Shown in pieces: positions 1 through 10,979 of a stretch of DNA of 64,000 nucleotides. The stretch is from Adenanthera pavonina. Lineage: Eukaryota > Streptophyta > Magnoliopsida > Fabales > Fabaceae. Under the pieces are notes generated by a model that did not search any database, was not told where the DNA came from, and worked only from the letters and a program-made list of their open reading frames with translations. Location of the stretch: positions 7,083,001-7,147,000 of the forward strand of contig JAIVEN010000015.1 in assembly GCA_026686845.1 (NCBI GenBank), written 5' to 3'. The first letter of the stretch is position 1. Each line of letters begins with the position of its first letter. A program made the translations under genes and the position numbers.

Positions 1-94
1 CAACATCCATTAAATAAGGTCTCAAATTTAAGTTTTATGAATGATAAAAATGGTGTCAAGAAAATTACCTTATATTATTTTAAAAAAAGTTTCC

Positions 95-132
<38 letters not shown>

Positions 133-3100
133 TTAGAGAGACTATCTTCTCTTCTTTCATTTATTATTGAAGCAAAAGTTTGTTAAAAATTATCAATATT
201 ATTTTAAAAATTATAAATTCACAAACGTTTTAAAATATGGTAAAAAAACTCAAAGTAACAATTATTTTGAAATAGAAAGAGTATTTATTATGGGTACACT
301 TAATAAAAAACTTAAAAAATTTTAAAATAAAATAAGAAAAGCAATTCAATTGAATATAATGAAGTTAAAACTAAATAATCTGTTCCCTCTAATTTATATT
401 ATAAGATATTTTATATTAAATACATGCATATTAAAAAAATTATTTTTTTACATAAAATTCATGAAAAAGGTATCAAAATTTTATATTTTTTTCTTATTAA
501 ATGCCCTATTATGATTATCTATTTGTTATATCATCATGAAAAGTATACGTAGCTTTATTAAATGTTTTTTGTTTTAATTTTTTTAAAGTAAAATTGTAAC
601 ATTTGATGTTCGCGTCTGTACATCTATCAACCTGCAGATGTTAGCATTAATTTTTTTAAAAAAATATTAGTTAGAAATCAGCCTCTGTCAGTCCAATTTG
701 TAGAAATCGATGTACCACAATCCGTCTTTCTTTTCACGTGTAAATATCAGAATTTGTGGGCCTCAAATTATAATATATAGGTAAATATTTTTGATCTTGT
801 AGTATTATAGTAATTTAATTTTTTCTTTACAGTATTTGAATCAAAAAGCCGTGCAATTGTGAATTAATGAACCAGGAATAACTATCTTAGGGTTGGATTG
901 GGAGGCTTTTCATTCGACCAAAATAAAGAGAATTTTTCAGGAAGAACAGTAGCAATTCGTAAGGGAAGTGACAATTAAGTAAAGGGAAGTGATAATTAAG
1001 TAAGCATCCTTAATAAATAAATTAATTGATGTTTTAATTCTTAAAAAAATTTCTTCTTTTAATTTAATTATTTAAAAATAAAACTCGTAGATTTAATCCA
1101 AAAAATAAACAAAATTGTCTTTTCATTAAACAATCAACTTACATAGCAATAACATAATGAGTTCACGTAAACCTGAAATAATGATTTGAATTTACAAATG
1201 TCACGAACCCTAAACGATACATGTGGAGTCTGAGCTGCCAATTTTTTTAGCCCATATTATCATGGCTTCCCTTTTATTTTACCTTAACTATAAAAATCTC
1301 CCATTTATTTTGAAAATTTACACTTTAATCTAATCTGGTAATATGATTAGAAATATTCTTAAAAGATTCTAAAATATTATTTATTAATTAAAAATTATAT
1401 TAACATAAATCATATTTACCAGTTTATCTCTCATTATATTAAATCATATTAATTAAAAATTATTTTTTTGATTAATTTTTCATGAGATATAAAACTAATA
1501 AATTTTATAATATGATAAAAAAATATATCATTTTTATAATTTGATGAAAAATTTTAAAAATATATGTGTTTGAAATATTTTCTTGGCCAATGTCTATATT
1601 TAAAATTACAAGATACATAATTTTAAATATATTTGAAATATTTAAAATTATAAAATTAATTAATTTGAAAATATAAGTATTAAAATTATTTTTTGTGCGT
1701 AAATTTTTAAATACAATTTTATAATATGATAACAATTTGTTAGCCAACTTTTGTATTAAAAAATTACTAATTAAATAAGTTTAAATAAATGTAATAAAAA
1801 TTTAAAATTACAAAATTCATCAAATTTATAATATAATAAAAAAGTCTAAAAGGATATGTGTTAAAAATATTTTTGGCTAACATAAATATTTAAATGACTC
1901 TTAAATATTATTTATGTTGAATAGGGTATTTTGGTCCAACAAAAAGTTTAATAATCTAATTTAACGGTTAATTAACTGTTGGCTGGATAGAAATGGAATC
2001 TGTAAAATAAACTAGAGGTCTATATAATATAACTTTTAATTTTTTGAAAAGGTCTTTCTAGGTTTTCAAAATAGAATAGAAATCTCTATAATTAAGGTAA
2101 AATAAATTGAAAGTCATGGTATTTTACTCTTTTTTTTTATTTTAGTTTCATCTCACTCATTTATTTTTATTTTTATTTTTATTTTTATCTTCTATTTTAA
2201 AATTTATTTGATGAAAATAAAGAAAATCTTTATTGAGATGGGAGCTTCCAAAAGATATACAAGCACAGAAAAAAAAAAAAAAGAAGCCTGCACTCTGCCT
2301 TTGGAACTCCGATAGAAGATACACGTGATATGGATTATTTCAAATCAACTAAGGAATCTACTTGGCTGCACATATCCGGTGCAAAGGACTTGGTGCCACT
2401 GCTCATGTGGTCCATTTCCTTTTTTCTCTTTTTTAATGTCCAATGTTTGTGGTCTTGTTTTGTAGCCCATTCTTTTTGCTATAAATTTTTGTTGCCTTCA
2501 TGGTTCAACAACGTTAGATGTGTTTTTTCATTTTTTGGGCCAACTTCCAACTTTATCTAACCCACTGGATGTCTGTTTTGGATCCACCGGCCCAAACATT
2601 GGTTATCTAAAGTTGTTGTTCATTCACCAAGTGAGGTTTATTGAGGTAGTAAGGGTGGGGTGGGATATGGATAGGGGTTAAGGGTTCAAACCGTCCTGAT
2701 GTATAAAAAAAAATGTTGTTATTCATTCTATAATTAAAATTATTTAACTAGAAAAATTGTTTCAACAATTGAGTTATTGATTTAAATCATTTAAGGGACT
2801 TAAGAGATGAGAACAATAATAAGAAATTATTTTATGTTTAAATTTATTAAATAGTTATGCGAAACAGTGTTTTAGGATGTGTTGCTAACCCATCCTTCTC
2901 GAGAGATTTAGAATGGTTTGAGGATTTTTTTCCCCTTACATCCACTCCTTAAACCTTTCATTTTTTTCAATTTATATCTCGTTGGTTGCTAACATTAATA
3001 ACTTTGTCTTTATAATTTACGACTTGATTTATTAATTTTTAATTTATATAATTTTTTAAGCATCTCTAATACTTCTTAAATACTTTCACCCTCTCTCAGT

Positions 3101-5230
3101 ATTTAAAAAACTTTTCCTAATTCTTTTTATAAGGTATTTTATAATATTTAGTAACATTGTTTATGTTTAACCTCTTATCATTTATTTCTTAACTTCCTAA
3201 TCAATGATAATGTTTTTAACCTTATTTTAATTAGTTTTACACTTTTCCATCTAATAATAATTGAAAACTTTATTTAATGAACATTATATTATTATAATAA
3301 ATAAAAATAAAAAAATATTTTTTATTTTTAATAATATAACTAACTTTTTTAATTTACATCATGTAGTGAGAAGTGTCTGACAAAAATCTCAAAATGTCTA
3401 ACCAATGAGTGCCTGTTCAAGTGGTAAATGGCTTGACCAATATTTCTTAGGGTCGAGATTTCCGATTTTTGAGGGATGCAGTAGCGTTAAAAAATTAAGG
3501 TCTTAAATAGGTCTTTTTATCAGTATCCATGAGCCGCCGCAAGATCCTATACAGTAGAATTTTGATTAGTTTTGGTGGATAATGAACTCAAAATACTTCA
3601 GAATATCAAATGATAAAATAAATAAAAAAACCTCAATATGTCTAAAGTACTCATCATCAAATCACAAACAAATGAAGGTACGGTAGATCAACACGGAAAC
3701 CAAATCTTAAACGTCTAGTGATGAGCATGAAATATTTTTTCCCCAAAAATTAATTATTTAATCTCCATAATTTGTTTGGCCAAAAAAAAACTCCATAATT
3801 TGTATATATATTTTCAAATTAATTCGTCTATTTTTTCAAGTGTTATGACTTTGGTCCCTATTATTTAATGTTATCATAAATTTATTTGTTTGTAATTGAC
3901 GGACCAAATAACAAATACATAGAAAAATGAAATAGCTAAAATTGAAAATTCTTAGACTTAATTTCTAAAATATTAAATTAAAAAATCTCATAATCAACGT
4001 TCATTCCGAAAACCTCCAGTCCACAGTCCTGTATTGTCTCAAGTCTCGAAACAAATCACCATTATATTCCCAGATTCTCGTCCCAAAACACAATAATGAA
4101 TAATAATATGCTTGATTGATTATTCGAACTAAACTTGCATTTTATTTTTAATGTTTCACTCATAGCTGTAGGTTCTTCAAAATTCTTTTAAAAAATAGAG
4201 GGCCCACAATTTACTTTGATTCGCTGAGTGGAAACGACAAAAAAACAAAAGGCCAAAAAGAAACACATGGAAAAGTCTTTTAATTTTCTCGACAGAGCTT
4301 TTGAGCACAAAATTTAACGAAGTTTCCATTAACGAACTAGCATTTCACAAGATTAAGGCCCAGTTTGAATTCCAGTTAGATAAAAATAAAGTTTGATAAA
4401 ATTAGTTTTATAGTGTAATTATTATAATATAGTTATAATAAAAATTAATTTTAAAATGTATTTATATTTAAATAATTTATTTAAAAATTAATTTTAATAA
4501 AATTTATAATTTTTTTAAAATTAAATTTAAACTCTATTCTATAATTAATTTAATTTATTTAAATTAAATTTAATTTATATTTATTTAATTAATAACATAA
4601 TATATCTGTTATAATATTTTTTTACTATGAAAATTAAAATTTTGAATATGTATTTTAGTTATTAAATAAAAAATATTTTTATTTATCCATTTTTATTTAA
4701 TTTTAAAATAAATCTAAATAGCCATGAAAAATTAGAAGAGAAAAGCGACTACGCTTATGCGAGACTATGAGCGAAAAACTGATTACTCAATGGAAAAGCA
4801 GAAAATCAGCCAAATATCTACAAATTGCCTCATGCTTCATTTTTACCCCCAAAACTTGGTTTCAAAAGTGATCCCAAACGGGATCTAAGGCCTTCAATTA
4901 TGAATATTCAGAAATTCAGATGAACTTTGGGAATGAATTCCCCGTACTGTAAATTGCAAATTAGGGAAAACTGCCTTCACGAATCAAAGAGCAGATTACA
5001 GTAACCCCAGACAAAGTAAGATATTTAAATTAAATATAAACAAACATAAATACCAAGAAGAAGTAAACAGTAATTACAAATACCAAAACAAACAACGTTC
5101 GATTCAAATTAAAGTATAAATAAATTAATTAAAAAAAAAACCCCCTAACACTAAAATTCGAAACAAATCCCCAGAAAACTGAGAAAGAATGAATCGGAAC
5201 GAGCATAGAGGGGAAAGAGAAAGAAAAACC
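1..5230. other. AT-rich intergenic DNA
   Basis: No coding region could be supported on either strand. The longest open frames here (for example 2330-2560 plus and 1505-1747 minus) are low-complexity translations with no recognisable domain. Visible landmarks are an (AT)n microsatellite around 104-128, a TTTTTA-type microsatellite around 2159-2188, and a possible SINE remnant near 2636-2725. A possible MITE lies at about 4357-4722, whose ends (GGCCCAGTTTGAATTC and the inverted GGCTATTTAGATTT) are only loosely alike. Confidence 0.6.
2636..2725 (+). repeat. Possible tRNA-derived SINE remnant
   Basis: The segment contains GGTTCAAACC, which fits the RNA polymerase III box B consensus, and is followed within about 15 bases by an A-run. 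A convincing box A is not visible and no target-site duplication was found, so this could be chance in AT-rich DNA. Confidence 0.25.
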
Positions 5231-5443
5231 CTAGTACAATGGAGCCGGTGCATGACCCAAGAAGGGTCTGCCATTTGCATGCCCGCACACACTACCCGCG
5301 ACGGAGGGATCGCAGTAGCTGAAGGTGTCCTTGAGCTTGTGGAATCCGTGGGTGAAGACTCCGAACCCGAAAAGCAACCCGATCAAGATGACGACGAGAA
5401 TGACACACGTGCACAGCATACACATCCTGCCACCGCAGCACAT
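5231..5443 (-). CDS. Small Cys-rich single-pass membrane protein
   Basis: A single-exon frame of 70 aa. The N-terminus is Cys-rich (MCCGGRMCMLCTC, residues 1-13) and leads straight into a hydrophobic segment of about 18 residues (14-31). A soluble tail follows with two more Cys and a Pro/Gly-rich end (GHAPAPLY). This layout is that of a family of short plant 'transmembrane proteins' whose members begin MCC and continue LCTC; I know them only as uncharacterised. The clustered Cys beside the membrane segment could be acylation sites (inference). It is the only window in several kb with near-balanced base composition, which supports real coding. Two longer overlapping frames on the plus strand are shadows. 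The start is the first Met, and no upstream in-frame Met was found. Confidence 0.72.
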   Translation of the reverse strand: MCCGGRMCMLCTCVILVVILIGLLFGFGVFTHGFHKLKDTFSYCDPSVAGSVCGHANGRPFLGHAPAPLY

Positions 5444-5640
5444 GATCTCCGGTTTTCCGATCCGATCGAAGGTTGTACCAGAAACGTGTTCTCACTATCT
5501 GAGAAAGTATGTATGTGAGAAACGTGAAGCAAAAGGAACGAGGGAGAAGGAGGGGACGAAGGAAAGTGTGGTGAGAGTGAGCTGTTTGGGAATGTGTGGT
5601 GGTGGGTATTTAAGTATTTGATCGAACGGTTTACACGCGG
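5444..5640 (-). promoter_or_regulatory. Probable 5'UTR/promoter of the small membrane protein
   Basis: On the minus strand the region upstream of the start codon is purine/pyrimidine-rich leader DNA. A TATA-like CTTAAATA lies near 5610-5617, about 170 bases before the ATG. The match to a TATA box is imperfect, so the assignment is tentative. Confidence 0.3.
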
Positions 5641-7389
5641 TTATGGCATGATGGGTAGTTTTCTCGCTTACAAGGAAAGCTATTTTGAAACGGTTAGTTT
5701 TTCTCTTTTCTCAAGACATTCATATAAAATATCCTTATCTTAAAATCCAATAAAATATAAAGGTTGCCCCCTTTTACTTATCTCTTTCTTGCATAAAAAC
5801 AAAATAAAAGACTTTATATATATATATATCGGAATAAGTAGATAGAAAAAAAACAATGTTGACCGACAAAAAAATAAATAAGGATAAATATCACTTTCAA
5901 TAAACAACTATCATTATTTAGCTTTTTTTTTTGGTATTATAAAATTGGAAAAATATTATTTTAAAAAAAAATTATCAATACTCAGAAAATTTTCTAAATT
6001 TTCCTTTTCTCCTGAGAAAAACAAATATTTGAATGATTTTATAAATTGACACAAAATAAAATTCATGGATAGAATTAAAATCTAAGATGAAGCTAAAGAA
6101 TCAAGTTGAAATAAAATAAAATAAAAATAAAAATTCAAAATAAATTAAACGCTATATTGAATTTGAATGATAAAAATAACATTTTGAAATAAAATTAAAT
6201 TAAAATATTAAAATAGAAGTTGGAACAAAATTAAGGTAAAAAATGGATGTTGTTTGAAAAATTAATATCTTTAAAAATTATTATACTGAAGGGAAACGGA
6301 AAAGTTATTTGAAAGTATAATATTGATGTGATGGATAAAGTTATTAGAATGCTGATGCGTTACGGAGTGGGAGGTAAAGTAGTTGAGACGATCACAACAA
6401 AGAGGTTGAGAAAATTGGATGTTATGCCAAAATGTAGGTGATTAGTCCTTTGTAAACTAGAGGGGATTTGGAATATGTTCACTATCCATGAATCGATACA
6501 TTCCCAATCCACTATCTACAACTTCCCCTTTATTTTTTATTATAATATACTAATTTTTAGAATATACCAATACATTGGTATTCTTCCCCTTCTTCCCATC
6601 TTTTGAAGCCAAAAAAGAAACAACATTGGTATTCTGATATTATACTTTTCCTTTTGTTGGGCGTCCGATGACTAATATTCAAATTGGATCATCTCCAGTT
6701 ATCCATTTACGCATTCTCATGTAGAGTAGGCCACCAAAATGTAATTGTATATGAGGTCTGTACTTTATAATTAGATCTATCTGCTATTTTCTCTTTCTAT
6801 CTCTTTTTTTCTTTTGTGTGGCAACTAAAAATATCCCACACCAATAGTATGTACTAATCTCCATTGTGATATACTGAGGATAAATGGTAAACTCCTTTAA
6901 ATTAAGTCAACTTCATACATAATGGTTAAAAATTACACCCTAATTATGTACTTAAGGAATGAGAGTCCCTACAAGTCATACCAAACTAAATTGGTAATAT
7001 ATTAGTTGTTTTAAATTTGCATATAGTACTTTTGGCCAAAAAAAGTTGCATGTAGTACTTGCTCAAAAAAATTGCATCTAGTTTAACTATCTATATTAGT
7101 CTTACTAATTACTATCCATCATAATACTCCTAATCACATGAAAAAAAAAATAACTACTAACAAATATGTAGCTTAACTAGTAGGAAACTATATTGACTTA
7201 ATAAATGATTACGTGTTTGAGATTTGATACAAAAATAAAATAAAATAAAATTAAACAACTGATATATTGTAGTTTTTAAGAGATGGAAGGTAATATTTAG
7301 TTCAACAAAAACTCTTTACTGATTTCTATTTTTAATTAATTTTATTTTTTTTTACATAATTATCATTGATAATTATCATTAATATTAAA
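5641..7389. other. Intergenic, no gene seen
   Basis: AT-rich DNA with homopolymer runs and a short (TA)n run near 5817-5828. No frame, RNA gene or repeat structure could be supported before the LINE begins near 7390. Confidence 0.5.
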
Positions 7390-8119
7390 TAAATATTAGA
7401 TAAGATTCTTGATCAAGAAGAAACCTCTCAAAAGTCGAGGGACGGATGGATCAATTATTTTCATAGAAACACTTCATATTATCATACTAAGACTGCAATA
7501 TGGAGGAGGAGAAATAGAGTTAAGTTATTGCGTGATAAGTATGGTAACTGGCTTGAGCAGAAAGAAGAGATTGTTAAGCATGTCACAAACTACTTTAAGA
7601 ACTTGTTTTTTTTAAGAAGTTTAAAATAGGCCATGGTAGAGTACTTCTTGTAATTGGCTTGATATTGAGCAAAGTAGAAGAGATTTTCTTGATAAGAGTC
7701 TTACAAGAGAGGAAATAGAGCAAGCCATGTTTGCTATAGGAAATTTGAAAACCCCAAGGAATGATGGATACCCTGCAATCTTTTTCAAGAGGATATGGAA
7801 TACCATGGGAGATAAAGTTTACGAATTCATACAAGAAGCCCGAAGCACACTAAAACCATGAATGGTACAATAGTTACTCTCATTCCAAAAGTTGATAAGC
7901 TTGAGCAATTAAGTCATTTCCAACCTATTTCTTGATGTAATGTCCTTTGTAAGTGCTTGTCTAAAACTTAGTTAATAGATTAAAGCATTTACTTCCTGAT
8001 TTAATTTCACCTGTCCAAACTAGCTTTGTTCTGGGAAAGAAACATAAAGACAATATTATAATTGTTAAAGAGATGATTCATTCAATGAAAAAGAAGAAAG
8101 GTAGAAAAGGAATTATGGT
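7390..8119 (+). pseudogene. LINE reverse transcriptase, N-terminal part (broken)
   Basis: In one frame the segment gives LDKILDQEET, then YFHRNTSYYH and GNWLEQKEEIVKHVTNYFKN, which is the stretch preceding the RT palm in plant LINEs. After frame changes it gives NGTIVTLIPKVDKLEQLSHF and VNRLKHLLPDLISPVQTSF, the 'LIPK...F(R)PIS' and 'Q(S/T)SF' RT motifs. The expected continuation (DNI...HSMKKKKGRKGIM) runs to the insertion at 8120. At least two frameshifts and an in-frame stop are present. Confidence 0.85.
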
Positions 8120-10688
8120 TGTAACAACCCTCATTACATTATCCTATGCTTAGTCTAAAGCTAACGGGAAATATATTTGATGATATGTGTAGGTCCAGAG
8201 GAACCATGATGGAGGAAGAGCAAGTGGACGGCAGAAGCGCTTCACGCCGTGGCGAGAAGCAGAGCTGCCACTGCGAACAAGTTGAACTTATCACCCACCG
8301 TGACACCAATCGTCAGGAGTATTTAAATCATATGTAAATTAGTAGATGGAAAAGAAAGAAAATCGAAGAGGAAGAAGAATAGTTGTGCTCGAGTTCCATA
8401 AATCCAACCTGGGCAGATTATTTTCAGACTCAAGAGGCTTTAATCTTGGTTGGTAAGTGCTTCCTGCTCTCCCTCCTCTTTTTTCTCTTCAGTTTTTGGG
8501 TGGATTTTCCAGTATATATGCATGGGAATCCATATTAGGTCTAGATTCCACCAGTCAAAATAGATGTAATGGGATTAATGAGGTGTTATTTAGCGTTATT
8601 GATACTTGGGTATGAGTTTAAGAATGATTATGCATGATTTATGAGGAACCCTAGGTTGGAATTGCTTGATGAAGTGTGAAATCCGAATTGGAAGTGCTAA
8701 TGCATGAGTTGAATGGTTGTATGTGGCCCATTGGTGCATTAATATGTTGTTGGAACTTTGAGTTAGGTATAATTGGTTGAATTATGAACTTTGGTTAAGT
8801 TATGCATCAAGCTAATTGAGGATATTATGATGTTGTAGTGAGTGTTTGGTTGATCAGAGGAGTTCAAGTTATGGTTGGCAATCCGAAAGCTCATGGAAAA
8901 TCCGGGTCTGTGGTGTTGGCAATTTAATGTAACCAGGTGTTTGTGATATATGTGTGTTATATTGATATATATATATGTATATATGCATGTTCGTGTTTAT
9001 ATCACGATATTGTTTATGTATGTGTATGATTTCTTCTACATATCATGGTATGCACACAGCTATTTAAGGTATGAGTCTTAATTATGTTACTTGTATATGA
9101 TGATGATAAGTATGATGTTGTATATGTGTATATGTGATTTTGTAGCATCTCTATACGATTGCATGCTAGCATGGCCATGATTATGACTATGATGATGATT
9201 GTATATTGTTAGAGTCATGTTAGCATGACATTGATATCATCACCATTTTATGCATATTGTGAGGTGGATGCTGGGGTGATGAAGAGATATGATATAATAA
9301 TGATATGAGATATGACAATGATATGATATGATAATATATGATATGATGATATAATGAAAAATTTGCTCCACTAAATCCGCTCTTATGACCCAGAGAGCCA
9401 GGTGGTAGTGGACTGCACTTTTCTTAAATCACCATCAATTCGGGTGATTTAGGGGAAGGAGAACCACGGTCCAATCACTAGTGTGACCTTTGGCCGGGTT
9501 GCATTAGTGTGAGGTAAGTTTGGTGATGTCCCAAAATTAGTCTTTACCGACTGTTGGAAGGGAATCACCTATCGGGTATTATTATATTGTTACTAGCTCA
9601 TGGTTTTAACCGTGTATGAGGGAGAACATGCATACCATGTTATTTTGCATTACATTGTACCATATGCATATATGTGTGAATTACTTATACCTGCTGCATG
9701 TGTTGTGTTCTCGGTTACTGAGACTTTGTTTCACACTTATAACTAACATTTTAGATAAAGACTTTGGTACTAGTCCGAAAAAGACAAAGGAGTTGTAGCC
9801 TCTCCAATGTGGGGAATATCTAAGTCAATGATAGCTTGTGTTATTGTCTATGTTATGAATTGTCCCAAGTAGAATAGTATATCTTTTCTCCTGTTCTATG
9901 TATTCCTATGAGTGTTATCTACACTTTATATGAGGACAATGATGACTGTGATGATAATGTTTGTATGATATTGATGATGATGAATGATATGTGATGATAT
10001 CGATGATGGTGTGATATGGTTATGCTCATATATGATTTATATGTGTGTGATGATGGTTTAGACCCCCAGTATGGATCATTGTTGTGGTACATGTGACTGT
10101 GAGCCAGATTGGTCATATGTGTAGTTTGAAGTATATAGCCCATTATGTGAATTTGGGGTTCAAGGGGGTAAAATATCGGATGAGTGATTTTTCTGAGGTG
10201 AAACCTCCTCAAACAAGTTATTTGTGCCACTTAGGACTTGTGTGAATGATCTTTGAGTACCAATTTGCCTTTGGTGGCAGTTTGAGGTGGTTGGTTAGGA
10301 GTTTTAGCAAAAAAGTGACCAAATCATTCATGGGCATCCAAAATCTCCATATGAAGATAGATTGAGATGAAATTTGGTATCTATTGTTAGATTAAGATGA
10401 GATTAACGTATAGAAGTTGGAATAAGGTTAATTGGAGGTCGAAGCATAAAATTATGCACATCAAAAGTTCGCTTTAAAAATCAGTAATTTGTTTATACAT
10501 GTTCTAATACGGGCGCCGCGGAGCGAGAAATTTGGCTACGGTACTAAGTGCTACTGCCTTTCCCAAGCCACTGTTATATTGTAGCTCATCACGGCTCAGC
10601 CCTATTCTGCTCCTATATGGAGTTTTTTTTTTTGTGTTTTTGAGGTTTTATGGGTTGTTTTGGGGTGTTTTGGGAGTAGGTCATTACA
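8120..10688 (+). mobile_element. Large solo LTR (Ty3/gypsy-like), plus orientation
   Basis: The insertion starts TGTAACAACCC and ends GTCATTACA (TG...CA). The flanking pentamers are ATGGT (8115-8119) and GTGGC (10689-10693). Each differs by one transition from ATGGC, the codon context expected in the LINE (G-I/F-M-A-I-K-V), so this is a diverged 5-bp target duplication. About 2.57 kb carries no protein frame. A second, inverted copy of the same family lies at 10980-13453; shared segments include 'gccgggttgca', 'gactgttggaagggaatca' and 'ggttactgagac'. A long non-coding TG...CA unit with no internal region is best read as a solo LTR. The TGTAACA start and large size suggest a gypsy chromovirus such as Tekay, which is inference. 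Confidence 0.75.
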
Positions 10689-10693
10689 GTGGC

Positions 10694-10979
10694 TATTAAA
10701 GTTAATCTTGAAAAAACTCATGATAGAGTAAGTTGGGATTTTTTTTAAAAAAGAGCTTGAAGAGTTAAAATAGCCCCAACACTTTAGTGATCTGATTATG
10801 AAATATGTTTCTTTAACTTCTACTAATATTTTGTGGGATGGGAAAAAGACGAAAAAATTGTTCCTTCTAGGGGTATTAGACAAGGGGATCCCATCTCCCC
10901 TTACTTGTTTGTTTTGGGTATGGAAAATTAACACATATCATTACTAATCTTGTTGAAACTAAGAAGTGGAAGGGTATGA
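10694..10979 (+). pseudogene. LINE reverse transcriptase core (broken)
   Basis: Continues the RT after the LTR insertion: IKVNLEKTHDRVSWDFF (the palm motif usually written DLEKAYDRVSW), then, after frame changes, RGIRQGDPISPYLFVLGME, the diagnostic RT motif. The first catalytic Asp position reads N in 'KVNLEK' instead of D. A run of T followed by TAA breaks the frame near 10741-10750. Confidence 0.85.

Noticed and set aside
3398..3530. SINE-like segment with GGGTCGAGATTTCC
   Set aside because: The box-B-like motif is imperfect, box A is not convincing, and there is no A-tail or target duplication.
4357..4722. MITE with GGCCCAGTTTGAATTC end
   Set aside because: The opposite end matches weakly and no target duplication was found; mentioned only as a possibility.
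5189..5621. Two plus-strand frames (109 and 98 aa) over the small membrane protein
   Set aside because: They are antisense shadows of the 70-aa minus frame; their translations have no domain and are skewed in composition.
9919..10230. 103-aa minus-strand frame rich in His/Ser
   Set aside because: Translation of a GATGAT/ATATG-rich simple stretch inside the solo LTR; no family resemblance.
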